In this document: piece by piece, positions 51,243 through 59,807 of the stretch
Numbering within the stretch: position 1 is the stretch's first letter
Layout: each line of letters opens with the position of its first letter
Assembly (NCBI GenBank): GCA_017303935.1
Contig: JAFLBD010000003.1
Coordinates: 1-64,000 of the forward strand
Reading direction: 5' to 3'
DNA length: 64,000 bases
Source: Armatimonadota bacterium
Lineage (GTDB): Bacteria > Armatimonadota > Fimbriimonadia > Fimbriimonadales > Fimbriimonadaceae
The notes under the pieces: generated by a model
What the model saw: only the letters and a program-made list of their open reading frames with translations
The model's database searches: none
Told to the model about the DNA's origin: nothing
Made by a program: the position numbers and the translations under genes

Positions 51243-52345
51243 AGCTCATCGGACAATCCGTAGTTTGCGACAATACAATCAAAGTCGCTTGATCCCACTT
51301 CAAGGTCCCTGTCGATATCGCCAGGGACCAAATTGTTTACGTTGGTGCTACTCTGCCCAAAGTTCGCCACTACGATATCGAAGTCCGTAGAACCGATCTC
51401 GTGGTCGCCATCCACATCCCCATTCACAAGTTGCACTGGTCCGGCCGAGTTTTCAGTACTCACGTCCAAAGTTCGAGCGCGTTGCAACCAAGTCGTCTTT
51501 TGCAGAAGCAACCGGAATGATCCTGCGGGCTGACTCGTTGGGACACTGAATTGACCGTTCGGACGGATGACCATTGAACCTGATTCGATCGGTGCTCCGC
51601 CACTCAGAGGGACGATCTTAATGTTCACGCTTTGACCTGCGATGGGCAACGTATCGCACTCTAGGTTCAAAGTTCCATCGATCGCGCGAACTCTGGCGAT
51701 GTGCTGGATTGATCGGAGCTCCACTCGAAGAGCAGTGATGTTAAATGGACCAATCGTGCCAGATACTGTGCCCATGATCACATTGACGAAATTGACGGCA
51801 TCGCCACCGGTGTAAACGCCACGATTACGAGTCCGACCTTGGAGCAATGGCCTCGCGATAGAGTTCGTGTATTCAAAATTCGAACGAAGGCTTCCCTGCA
51901 CGCGGACGTTGTTGACCACGAGATTCACGGCAACCGGAGTGCCGTTGTAATCGACCGAAGTCTGAATCGGATATCCGCCGGTCTGGCTGAAAGTTTGATC
52001 AAACGTCCAGGTGGCCACTTGACCGCTGCTCGTTCCATTCGCGGTGACCAGAAGCGGCGGCAATGTTGGATTCAAATTTTGAACGTTCAGCACAAAGCTG
52101 AGCGAACCAGGGGTCTTTGAGTAAATCGCTTCGTCGCTGCCGGCGTTACCGGTGAACACGAGCGGGATGAAACCAGATGAAGCTCGGTAAGTGATCGCCA
52201 TGTCCACTTGGGTGTCTGGCGCGGGCAAATTGTCGCCTATACCGAACGAGAAATCTGATGCCGCAATAAATTTGTCAATCTGCGCATGAGCGGCTCCAGG
52301 AAGACAGGCCAGCGTGACGGCAAAAGCCAACAATCCAAACTTCAT
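51239..52345 (-). CDS. Secreted surface protein with dockerin-like tail
   Basis: About 368 residues from ATG 52345; ATG 52351 is also possible. Signal peptide KFGLLAFAVTLACLPGAAHA. The middle is beta-rich with no recognised family. The tail has two calcium-loop repeats: NGDVDGDHEIGSTDFD, then GDIDRDLEVGSSDFD, each followed by IVANFG / IVANYG. The same tail pattern ends the unrelated protein at 29347-31290. No membrane anchor. Probably a structural or binding protein at the cell surface. Confidence 0.78.
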   Translation of the reverse strand: MKFGLLAFAVTLACLPGAAHAQIDKFIAASDFSFGIGDNLPAPDTQVDMAITYRASSGFIPLVFTGNAGSDEAIYSKTPGSLSFVLNVQNLNPTLPPLLVTANGTSSGQVATWTFDQTFSQTGGYPIQTSVDYNGTPVAVNLVVNNVRVQGSLRSNFEYTNSIARPLLQGRTRNRGVYTGGDAVNFVNVIMGTVSGTIGPFNITALRVELRSIQHIARVRAIDGTLNLECDTLPIAGQSVNIKIVPLSGGAPIESGSMVIRPNGQFSVPTSQPAGSFRLLLQKTTWLQRARTLDVSTENSAGPVQLVNGDVDGDHEIGSTDFDIVVANFGQSSTNVNNLVPGDIDRDLEVGSSDFDCIVANYGLSDEL

Positions 52346-52394
52346 TGCCATAGCATAAACCAATTTTCAAGAATCTGTATGCTCTCCCTGATTT

Positions 52395-52530
52395 CTATGG
52401 CATACTGATTCGGTCTTTGAACCGCCCAGCAATGGTGCGGGGCAGGGGAAGTCCGGTGAGATTCCGGCGCTGTGCCGCAGCGGTAATGTTGGGAAAACCC
52501 AGCGAGTCCGAATGCCTGCTCTCAAAGCAA
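52395..52530 (+). promoter_or_regulatory. Cobalamin (adenosylcobalamin) riboswitch
   Basis: The conserved core is present: GGGGAAGTCCGGTGAGATTCC, then GCGCTGTGCCGCAGCGGTAA (B12 box region) and GAGTCCGAATGCCTGCT. The ATTCGG at the 5' side pairs with CCGAAT, and GGC at 52399 with GCC at 52514. It is placed about 115 nt before the TTG start of the prepilin-like gene, on the same strand. No strong terminator is seen between, so it probably controls translation of the first gene. Downstream genes should be repressed by B12. Confidence 0.93.
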
Positions 52531-52644
52531 ATGAACGACTGGATTTTCGGTTCACGAGCATGAACTGGCATCAAGAGATCGCCTTTTTGGCGAACTTCCT
52601 TTGCCCTTTTTGCTCCCCCTGAATCCTATCGATTTGGAGCAAAC

Positions 52645-53322
52645 TTGAAACAAGCAGGGCGCGGATTTACTTTGATCGAGCTACTGATGGTGATCGCCAT
52701 CATTCTGGTACTCGCGGCGCTCCTCTTCCCTGTCTTTGCGAAAGCCAAATCGGCGGCGCTCAAAACTCAATGCACCTCACAGATTCGTCAGCTTGGAATC
52801 TCCTGGCATCTGTATGCGGATGACTACGACGATCAATCCGTTCCTTCCTACTACCCTTCGCCACTGACTGGGATGGAGATCGCCTGGGACTTTTCGGATG
52901 GCAACCAACCTGGCCTGCTGTTTCCCTACACAAAATCGGGCCTGATCGCTAAATGCCCTTCATTCATGGGTGAATCGTGGTCGAGACAGTACACCGGATA
53001 CGCGCTGAACGCCTCGTATATTGGGGGCGACTTTTGGTCGGGGATCGATCCTGCGATCAGGTCGCAAATCTCTTCACCCAGCGAAACGGTCCTGTTCGCA
53101 GATGCTGGATTTGGGCAACCAGTTCGTGCAAACAATTATCTCCGGTCGCCTTCAGATTCCTTGTTCGTTGCTGGGAAAGTTCACTTTCGTCATAACGGGT
53201 TCGCAAATCTCGTCTGGGTTGACGGTCATGCGTCGAGCTGGTCCAAGCGTTTCAAAACTGCCGAATATGAGTCCGTTGTTGGATCCATTTCAGAAGGGGA
53301 CGAACTCTATGACCTGGACTAG
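52645..53322 (+). CDS. Prepilin-like secreted protein with H-x9-DG motif (B12-riboswitch gene 1)
   Basis: 225 residues from a TTG start with GGAG 5 nt upstream. Prepilin signal [20 protein letters not shown], cleaved after Gly. The C-terminal region carries H-N-G-F-A-N-L-V-W-V-D-G, a clean H-x9-DG motif as in DUF1559-type proteins. Between lie Tyr- and Ser-rich segments (YYPSPLTG, SWSRQYTGY). It is the first gene of the operon under the cobalamin riboswitch, so it should be made when B12 is scarce. Function in B12 capture is inferred, not shown. Confidence 0.88.
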   Translation: MKQAGRGFTLIELLMVIAIILVLAALLFPVFAKAKSAALKTQCTSQIRQLGISWHLYADDYDDQSVPSYYPSPLTGMEIAWDFSDGNQPGLLFPYTKSGLIAKCPSFMGESWSRQYTGYALNASYIGGDFWSGIDPAIRSQISSPSETVLFADAGFGQPVRANNYLRSPSDSLFVAGKVHFRHNGFANLVWVDGHASSWSKRFKTAEYESVVGSISEGDELYDLD

Positions 53323-54103
53323 ATTTTTGCCACTTCTGATGCTCGCGCCATCTTCGGCGCAAGGAGTCGATTGGTACGCGAGCACTGTTGTTAGCTATTC
53401 GAACCTAGGCGTGGGGATTTATGGCGATCCGACTGCAGCACTGGGGCAACCAACCCGGTGGGTGCGGGATACAGTTAACGGCGGAGCGAATCAGCAGGTT
53501 TTCCCCTCCCCAGGCTACGCACCTTGGAACGTAGGGCCAAACTCAGAGCCTCTTGTGGTGACGATAAAGCCTGGTGGGCAACTGACTTTGGCGTTCACCA
53601 CTGCGATTCAAGACACCCCCGGGAATTGGTACGGATATGACTTTATCGTGTTTGGGAATTCCATCTTGGCGACAAATCAGACTGTCACCGCTAGTTCCAA
53701 CTTCGATCAATTGTTGGTGTTATCGGGTCCGGACTTTCTCGAGCCGATGCAAGTCAGCGTCAGTCCGAATGGGCTGCAATGGTACAGCTATCCGGTGACG
53801 AATTCGACCGGCGCCGACAGCCTCTGGCCAACGCTCGCCTTCAATCCATCGGACGGGACACCGACCGATTTCACCAAACCCATACGTCCAACGTTATCGC
53901 GTTCGGCCTATTCCGGCCAGAGCCTGAACTCGCTTTGCGCGGCATATCTCGGAAGCGGTGGCGGCACGGCTTTCGATCTGCGGCCCTCTGGGTTTAGAAG
54001 CATCAAATACATTCGCATCACTGGTAACTCTGGCGAGGTAGACGCGATCGCGCGTGTATCTCGCGGAGTCACCCCCGTCCAAACCCAAATTTCAATTGAC
54101 TAA
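53309..54103 (+). CDS. Secreted surface protein (B12-riboswitch gene 2)
   Basis: 264 residues from ATG 53309, overlapping gene 1 by 14 bp (AAGGGG 9 nt upstream). Signal peptide (TRFLPLLMLAPSSAQG). The mature part has WYGYDFIVFGNSIL, EPMQVSVSPNGLQWYSYP, GGGTAFDLRP and FRSIKYIRITGNSGEVDAIA. This pattern recalls cell-surface proteins with a discoidin-like or glycan-binding sandwich that I have seen beside B12-regulated loci in other phyla; that association is from memory. No anchor of its own. Confidence 0.7.
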   Translation: MTWTRFLPLLMLAPSSAQGVDWYASTVVSYSNLGVGIYGDPTAALGQPTRWVRDTVNGGANQQVFPSPGYAPWNVGPNSEPLVVTIKPGGQLTLAFTTAIQDTPGNWYGYDFIVFGNSILATNQTVTASSNFDQLLVLSGPDFLEPMQVSVSPNGLQWYSYPVTNSTGADSLWPTLAFNPSDGTPTDFTKPIRPTLSRSAYSGQSLNSLCAAYLGSGGGTAFDLRPSGFRSIKYIRITGNSGEVDAIARVSRGVTPVQTQISID

Positions 54104-54655
54104 ATGAAAACTCTCTCACTATCTCTCCTTGTCGTCCTTGCCGCGACTAGCCATGCCATCAGCTTCGATGATCTTCAAGTTTGGGCAGGATCAGGATCAA
54201 ACCGCGCGATGATCGTCATTGACTTTGCAGATGGCCAAACGACCAGCTCTTTCGCTTGGGGATATCGCTGGAATGGCACTGCGACGGGCGAAGATGCTTT
54301 GCGGGCAATTGTGAACATCGACCCGCTTCTCACTGCGAGTTATGACGACTTTGGATCTTTTGGATTTGCAGTCAACACCATAACTTATGGATCACGTACA
54401 GGCGCATACGATGTCAACTCCGGGCGATATTGGAGCTATTGGAATTCCCCAACGACGAATCTCAATTGGAGCTTCGCGAGTACAGGAATGTCGAGCCGAC
54501 AACTGCTTGATGGCAATATTGACGGTTGGAGCTTTAGCGCGCCAAATTGGAACGCTTCAGCGCCTTCGAACCCTATTGCAGCAGTGCCAGAACCGATGAC
54601 GTTGCTTGGTCTAGCAATAGGCCTTGCTACTCTTCGGAAGGCGCGTCGGCGATAA
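54104..54655 (+). CDS. PEP-CTERM surface protein (B12-riboswitch gene 3)
   Basis: 183 residues starting directly after the stop of gene 2. Signal peptide (LSLSLLVVLAATSHA). The body opens FDDLQVWAGSGSNRAMIVIDF and continues FAWGYRWNGTATGEDALRAIV, a conserved block that resembles a family encoded near B12-regulated genes elsewhere. Trp- and Tyr-rich throughout. It ends VPEPMTLLGLAIG...RKARRR, an exosortase sorting tail, so it would be tethered to the outer surface. Candidate B12 binder; untested. Confidence 0.75.
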   Translation: MKTLSLSLLVVLAATSHAISFDDLQVWAGSGSNRAMIVIDFADGQTTSSFAWGYRWNGTATGEDALRAIVNIDPLLTASYDDFGSFGFAVNTITYGSRTGAYDVNSGRYWSYWNSPTTNLNWSFASTGMSSRQLLDGNIDGWSFSAPNWNASAPSNPIAAVPEPMTLLGLAIGLATLRKARRR

Positions 54656-55106
54656 AAATCCCCGCATACTCTTCTGAATCCTCGACGATCTCTGCGTTTA
54701 CAGGAGAGTCAAATATTCGAGTCCAAAACTCTTCGACCTCGGCTTCGTCTCGTAGGATCCGGTCGTAGCTTTCGGTGAAAAATGGCGGGAATCTCTCGCC
54801 AGATTTCTTGATGATCTCCTTTCCGGCTTTGGTCTTAGCGCGTTCGATGATCTCGCTCAGCTCGTAGTTCTCGCCTTTGGCTGAAGCCTCAACGGTGAAG
54901 ATCATTTCCGTGACTTCCGGGAGCACGCAGCAGATGATCAGGTTCCAGCGCCGCCCGTTCGGACGCAAAAGTTGTCGTAGGAGAAGGTTGACTTCCGTCT
55001 CGTTCAGGGGTCGGCGGTGACGGAATGTCGCGTAATACTGCACGTCATCCGCGCGCCAATGGGGCAACTTCCCTCTCCAAATCTTGAAGTTCTGCCACCG
55101 ACTCAT
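54627..55106 (-). CDS. REP-associated tyrosine transposase-like protein without HUH motif
   Basis: 159 residues, the size of a RAYT (Y1 transposase of the IS200/IS605 kind). Collinear features: KLPHWRADDVQYYATFRHRRPL matches the family start, WNLIICCVLPEVTEMIF sits where MPNHVHLL carries HUH, and ESYDRILRDEAEVEEFWTRI with the SPVNAEIVE helix matches the Tyr-bearing end (Tyr112). The two His are replaced (P-E-V-T-E), so nicking should be lost. The gene overlaps the glnB stop by 4 bp and overlaps the convergent PEP-CTERM gene by 29 bp, suggesting a domesticated partner of PII. Confidence 0.7.
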   Translation of the reverse strand: MSRWQNFKIWRGKLPHWRADDVQYYATFRHRRPLNETEVNLLLRQLLRPNGRRWNLIICCVLPEVTEMIFTVEASAKGENYELSEIIERAKTKAGKEIIKKSGERFPPFFTESYDRILRDEAEVEEFWTRIFDSPVNAEIVEDSEEYAGIFIADAPSEE

Positions 55107-55444
55107 TGAATCGCGGCTTCGCCTCTCTCGCCTGTACGAATTCGAATCACGTCCTGAACATCAGAGATGAAGATTTTCCCGTCACCGATTTCACCGGTTT
55201 GCGACGATTGGCAAATGGCCTCGATCGCAGCATCCACCAATTCGTCCGGAACCACAACTGTGATTCTAAGCTTCGGGATCAGATTCTGAGCATAAGTACT
55301 TCCACGATACAGGTCAGTCTGACCTTGCTGACGGCCGTACCCTTTTACCGTCTCAACGGTGAGCGCATACACTTGCGCGTCTTCCAGTGCTTGTTTGACG
55401 CTCTCGAGCGCGTTACTCCGCAGATAGGCTTCGATCTTCTTCAT
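55103..55444 (-). CDS. glnB: Nitrogen regulatory protein PII
   Basis: 113 residues. N-terminal MKKIEAYLRSNALESVKQAL, the T-loop with RQQGQTDLYRGSTYAQNLIPK, retaining Tyr51 for uridylylation, and the two PII signature blocks (LRITVVVPDELVD, GDGKIFISDVQDVIRIRTGERGE). It senses 2-oxoglutarate and ATP/ADP. glnA and amtB are not adjacent; instead it is coupled by a 4-bp overlap to the decayed transposase-like gene. Confidence 0.96.
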   Translation of the reverse strand: MKKIEAYLRSNALESVKQALEDAQVYALTVETVKGYGRQQGQTDLYRGSTYAQNLIPKLRITVVVPDELVDAAIEAICQSSQTGEIGDGKIFISDVQDVIRIRTGERGEAAIQ

Positions 55445-55508
55445 AATCGCTTTTGTTGAAGTTTACTAAGGTTCAATCATCTCTGCCGACCTCCTCGATC
55501 ATTTGTCC

Positions 55509-56726
55509 ATGTTCACAGCACTTAGATCAGAAAATTTGATTCGAATCGGCGCGCTGGTTTCGGTTTCTGGTGCGATCGCGGGAGTTGCCATGCCTCATGC
55601 CGGCTGGGTCTTGATTCCGAGCATCGCTGGATTAGTCCTGGTCGGGGTTGGTTTGGTTCGGTTCGAGAGAGAGAGGGTCCGAATCGCCGCTGAAGCTAGA
55701 GATGCGCAAAGCCAAAAGAACCTGCTCGAAGAATTGGTGATGGGGCAGGACGCAGCGTTGTTCGTTTGTGAACCGGACGCCTCGGTGCGGTTTGCCAACA
55801 AGCGCGCAAGAGACACTTTCCGCTTCGATAATCCGGTTGGCTCACCGATTTTGAAGGTCACCTTATCCCACGAGATATCGGAACTCATTTCGCGGGCGAT
55901 CGGGCAACAGGAGCCGATTTTGGAAGAGATTGGGATTCGAACTGACGAGGACAGAATCTTCCTGGTAAAAGCTTGGCACCGCCCTGAGAATACGCAGGAA
56001 ATCTTTCTCTCGCTGATCGACATGACGCAAATCAAGCGGCTTGAACGCGTCCGCTCGGATTTTGTCGCCAATGTCTCACACGAATTGCGGACGCCGCTCA
56101 CTAACATACGCGCGATGAACGAGATTCTTGCTGAATCAGAGCCCGAAGAGCGAGAACTGTTCCAGCGTTACCTCGGCTCCAGTATCCGCGAAGTCGATCG
56201 GCTCACTCGAATCGTGGAAGACCTGCTGACCTTGAGCCTTGCCGAGCGTGGCAAATTGACTTCGGAGATTTGTGATCTGACCGCTATTGTCGAAGCAACA
56301 GTCGCTCAATTAGAGCCCAAAGCGAAATCAAAGGGGCTCACAATCAGCAAGTCGATCCAGCCTGCCATCGAAGTCAACGGTAATCCAAGCCAGCTCGCGC
56401 AAATCGTTTTCAACCTTGTCGACAACGCAATCAATTACACGAAAGAAGGATCGATTCGGATTGAGCTGAACACGGAAAGTAACTTAGCAAAGCTCTCGAT
56501 CCAGGATTCCGGAATCGGGATTCCAAGCGAAGATCAACCCCGGGTGTTCGAGCGCTTCTACCGAGTGGACAAAAGCCGTTCGAAAGAAACCGGCGGAACG
56601 GGCCTAGGCTTAAGCATCGTCAAGCACTTGGTCGAAACACACGGTGGGCAGATTGAACTCCAAAGTGCGCTCAACCAAGGCAGCACTTTCACCATTTGGT
56701 TAAACCTTAGCGAACCCGAGTCGTAA
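55509..56726 (+). CDS. PhoR-like sensor histidine kinase (orphan)
   Basis: 405 residues from ATG 55509. Two transmembrane segments at the N-terminus with almost no loop between (GALVSVSGAIAGVAM, GWVLIPSIAGLVLVGVGLV), a PAS-like domain (about 65-165), HisKA with the phospho-acceptor in FVANVSHELRTPLTN, and HATPase with N box NLVDNAINYTKEG, GIGIPSEDQ and GTGLGLSIVKHLV. The lack of a periplasmic sensor loop resembles PhoR. No response regulator gene lies beside it. It runs toward the GHL10 gene on the other strand, with 20 bp overlap. Confidence 0.92.
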   Translation: MFTALRSENLIRIGALVSVSGAIAGVAMPHAGWVLIPSIAGLVLVGVGLVRFERERVRIAAEARDAQSQKNLLEELVMGQDAALFVCEPDASVRFANKRARDTFRFDNPVGSPILKVTLSHEISELISRAIGQQEPILEEIGIRTDEDRIFLVKAWHRPENTQEIFLSLIDMTQIKRLERVRSDFVANVSHELRTPLTNIRAMNEILAESEPEERELFQRYLGSSIREVDRLTRIVEDLLTLSLAERGKLTSEICDLTAIVEATVAQLEPKAKSKGLTISKSIQPAIEVNGNPSQLAQIVFNLVDNAINYTKEGSIRIELNTESNLAKLSIQDSGIGIPSEDQPRVFERFYRVDKSRSKETGGTGLGLSIVKHLVETHGGQIELQSALNQGSTFTIWLNLSEPES

Positions 56727-58296
56727 GAACTGAAGGGTCAAACACGCGTGTGGCGTAGGCGGATTGGTTACCTGATTTGTCGACGGCGGCGACTCCAATC
56801 GCTCGCAATGAGCCGCTCGCAGACTTGATATTCACTACTGTGCTCAGTGTCGAACTTGGAACTACCGAATGACTCCAAGTAGTGCCGACAAGGGTACTGA
56901 TCAAGTACCACCTAGCCGCATCGCTACCGCCCGGCAAACTCCATGTGAAGAGGTGCTGAGAACTGGACTTACTGTAGCTCAGAATCGGACGAGCCGGTGC
57001 TGCGTTGTCGAGCCAAGCGGAAGCCGGGATCAAAGCGTCCGTTGAATATAAACCGTTCGCCAGGAGGGTCTTCAGACTCTGTGTATCGTCACGAATCACT
57101 TTCGCGCTGTAGTGCACGTTTCCGGTCGCTCCCGGCGTGTTCCGAGTCACGGAAATCTGGTCGATGATCTCCTGCGCGGGCCATGTGTTGCCAATCAGCT
57201 GACTGGTGTAGTTCGATGCCCAAACATGCCGCCCTTGCGTATTTTGCGACACCCACCAGTTCAACAACGAGCCATAAGGCTGACCCGTCGATGAAATTTT
57301 CCAATAAAGCTGCGGCGCGAGAAAGTCCACCCAACCGTTGTTTAGCCAAAGTTTGCTGTCTGCATAAAGCTCCGCATAGGAGTTCAGCCCGGTAACCCCT
57401 GCCGGATTCCCCGGTTGCCAAATTCCAAACGGCCCGATCCCGAACAGGCATTGAGGTTTGGCGGCCTTGATGCTTGTGTAGATGTCGTAGACGAAGTCGT
57501 TGACGTTCTTTCGCCGCCAGTTCGACAGAGTCAGACCTCCGCCATACAGCGCGAAGCTGGAAGTATCTGGAAAGGCGTAAAGTCCGTTCGGATAGGGATA
57601 GAAGTAGTCGTCAAACACCAAACCGTCGATGTCGTAACGATTGACGATGTCCATGATGACCGCTTTACTGTGCGCGGCAGATGCAGGCTCGCCTGGATCA
57701 AGCCAGTACTGATCGGCACCGGAAGAGTTCTCGTAAAGCTTGACAACGCTCGGCCGAGAGCGATACGAATGAAGCGGATGGACGTACGCCGTCGATGAAG
57801 TCGTGGCCGTATCCACCCATCCTGTGCCTGGTGGCGGCGAAAAACTCGGCACGTTCACGATCATGCGATATGGGTTGACCCAAGCATAGAGTTGCATGCC
57901 GCGCTGCCGCGCCGCGACGATCCATTCCGCAAGTGGATCGTAAGTTCCGGTCGGAGCCAGCCCCTGCCGCCCGGTCAGATAGTACGACCATGGTTCTAGC
58001 GTGGACGGGTACATCGCATCGCCAGCCGACCGAACCTGCAGGAAGACGCAATTCATGTTGGCGGCAGCCATGCCATCCAAAATTGCGTTCATCTGCGTTC
58101 GTTGGGAAGCGATCGAAGTCGTGGTAGTTCCGCGAGTCGTCGGCCAATCAATGCCGTAAACCGATGCGACCCAAGCAGCCCGCATCTCACGCTGGACCGA
58201 GGGGATCGAAATTTGAGGGTTGTTGATCATGGCCAAGTTCTGGGCCATGACGCTGCCCGCGCACATGAGCGTGCCGGCTACCATCAACTCTCTCAT
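56707..58296 (-). CDS. GHL10/DUF187-type glycosidase with C-terminal Fn3-like domain (paralogue 1)
   Basis: 529 residues from ATG 58296 (a G-rich ribosome site 7 nt upstream; ATG 58302 also possible). Signal peptide RELMVAGTLMCAGSVMA. The catalytic domain shows REMRAAWVASVYGIDWP, VFLQVRSAGDAMYPS, LYAWVNPYRM, YDIDGLVFDDYFYPYP and GIGPFGIW, the glycosyl-hydrolase-like 10 barrel. The last 90 residues (PARPILSYSKSSSQHLFTW) look like a fibronectin-III-type domain. Probably acts on peptidoglycan-like or surface glycans. Tandem with a shorter paralogue just upstream. Confidence 0.88.
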   Translation of the reverse strand: MRELMVAGTLMCAGSVMAQNLAMINNPQISIPSVQREMRAAWVASVYGIDWPTTRGTTTTSIASQRTQMNAILDGMAAANMNCVFLQVRSAGDAMYPSTLEPWSYYLTGRQGLAPTGTYDPLAEWIVAARQRGMQLYAWVNPYRMIVNVPSFSPPPGTGWVDTATTSSTAYVHPLHSYRSRPSVVKLYENSSGADQYWLDPGEPASAAHSKAVIMDIVNRYDIDGLVFDDYFYPYPNGLYAFPDTSSFALYGGGLTLSNWRRKNVNDFVYDIYTSIKAAKPQCLFGIGPFGIWQPGNPAGVTGLNSYAELYADSKLWLNNGWVDFLAPQLYWKISSTGQPYGSLLNWWVSQNTQGRHVWASNYTSQLIGNTWPAQEIIDQISVTRNTPGATGNVHYSAKVIRDDTQSLKTLLANGLYSTDALIPASAWLDNAAPARPILSYSKSSSQHLFTWSLPGGSDAARWYLISTLVGTTWSHSVVPSSTLSTVVNIKSASGSLRAIGVAAVDKSGNQSAYATRVFDPSVLTTRVR

Positions 58297-58333
58297 TTTC
58301 ATTCCCCCCATGATACGATAGTTTCCCCTCCGA

Positions 58334-59755
58334 TTACGGTGCAATCGGCTTCAAACTCGAACAGTTTCCAGACCGATCTACCGCAAAAACCGCAATATCG
58401 CTGGACTTCACGCCGGTTGGAACTGCACGCACTGCCTTCTCCGCCGCGAACACGTCTACGACCTTCCAAGTTCCTCCAGTGCGAACGGCGATGCCGTAGT
58501 AGCGATCGTCAGGAGCGTGTTCGCCGAACAGGATTCCGGTCGGTTTGATGGTGAAACTTGGTGCCGACGGGCGCATCTGATCGTTCCAGGGAGATGCGGG
58601 AACAAGTGCATGTTCCTTATATGCCCCGGACTTCAGAGCGGCATTGATGTTCTTGTAGTTGTTGGTGAACGACTTCATGCTGAAGTGGATCGCTCCGGTG
58701 GCGGTGCTCTTGCTGATCAAGCCAAGTTGACGGACGACCTGGTCCACTTCCCAAGCCTCGCCGACGCGTCCGGTGTACAAACCAGGCCAAAGATGGCGCT
58801 GCTGCTTGTTGTTATCCTCCCAGAATTTGAGCAACACCGGGAAGCTCTGCGCGGTTTGTTCGATCGGCCAGTAGAGTTGAGGAGCGTAGTAGTCGCACCA
58901 ACCGTTCTGCCACCACTTCAGAGCGTCTGCCGAAAGATCTTCATACTGATCTACCCCGGCCGTGATTCCCTTTGGTACGCCGGGTCGAGCGATTCCAAAC
59001 GGCGAGATTCCGAACTTCACCCAAGGCTTTTTCGCCTTGATGCCCTTGTAGACCCGCTCGATAAAGTCGTCAACGTTCTTTCGGCGCCAATCGCTCTTGC
59101 CTAGCGTTCCGCCGCGCTTTTGATACGCCTGATAAGTTGCATCATCCGGGAACGGGACCACCTTTCCAGATTCGCGCACAGGATACGGATAGAAATAGTC
59201 GTCGATGTGCATCCCGTCGATGTCGTACCGCGAGAGCACATCCATGAACACATCGTAGCTGCGATTCTGGATCGTCCGAGAACCTGGATCCATCCACAGA
59301 TAGCCGCCGTAGCTGTAAACCGCTTCAGGGTGAGTCTTGGAGATATGGTTTGCGGCCATGTCGGCCTTCTGAACCGGGTGCTTGGCGCGATAGGGATTGA
59401 ACCAAACATGCACTTCGATCCCCCGTGAGTGAGCTTCTTTCACGACGAATTGAAGAGGGTCGTAGCTAGGGCCCTTCCCGCTTGTACCGCTCAGGTAATA
59501 GCTCCAAGGCTCGATCTTGCTGCGATAAAACGAATCTGCCGATGGCCGAATTTGGAAGATCACCGCGTTCATGTTGAGATCTTCCAAAGTGTCCAGAATC
59601 TTGATCATCTCGGACCGTTGGGTGTCTTCCGAAAGCCCGGGCTTACTTGGCCAGTCGATGTTGTCCACGGTGGCGACCCATGCAGCGCGGAACTCGCGAG
59701 GTGGTTGAAAATCCAAGGGCGCACCCAAGACGCTCATAGCGAGGAGACTCAGCAT
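58334..59755 (-). CDS. GHL10/DUF187-type glycosidase (paralogue 2)
   Basis: 473 residues. Signal peptide MLSLLAMSVLGAPL. The same landmarks as the downstream paralogue: REFRAAWVATVDNIDWPS, VIFQIRPSADSFYRS, VHVWFNPYRAK, YDIDGMHIDDYFYPYP and GISPFGIARP. The C-terminal end is a shorter sandwich (TIKPTGILFGEHAP...AIRTGGTWKVVDVF-like). The two genes are 37 bp apart and likely arose by tandem duplication. The LmeA-like gene is transcribed divergently. Confidence 0.87.
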   Translation of the reverse strand: MLSLLAMSVLGAPLDFQPPREFRAAWVATVDNIDWPSKPGLSEDTQRSEMIKILDTLEDLNMNAVIFQIRPSADSFYRSKIEPWSYYLSGTSGKGPSYDPLQFVVKEAHSRGIEVHVWFNPYRAKHPVQKADMAANHISKTHPEAVYSYGGYLWMDPGSRTIQNRSYDVFMDVLSRYDIDGMHIDDYFYPYPVRESGKVVPFPDDATYQAYQKRGGTLGKSDWRRKNVDDFIERVYKGIKAKKPWVKFGISPFGIARPGVPKGITAGVDQYEDLSADALKWWQNGWCDYYAPQLYWPIEQTAQSFPVLLKFWEDNNKQQRHLWPGLYTGRVGEAWEVDQVVRQLGLISKSTATGAIHFSMKSFTNNYKNINAALKSGAYKEHALVPASPWNDQMRPSAPSFTIKPTGILFGEHAPDDRYYGIAVRTGGTWKVVDVFAAEKAVRAVPTGVKSSDIAVFAVDRSGNCSSLKPIAP

Positions 59756-59807
59756 AAGATTTAGGACGCTCGAAATCGCGCGATCATCTCTGCCAAAATC
59801 TGAAATC

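Noticed and set aside
52566-52600. Terminator at the end of the cobalamin riboswitch
   Set aside because: The small TCGCC/GGCGA hairpin has no U tract after it; translational control is more likely.
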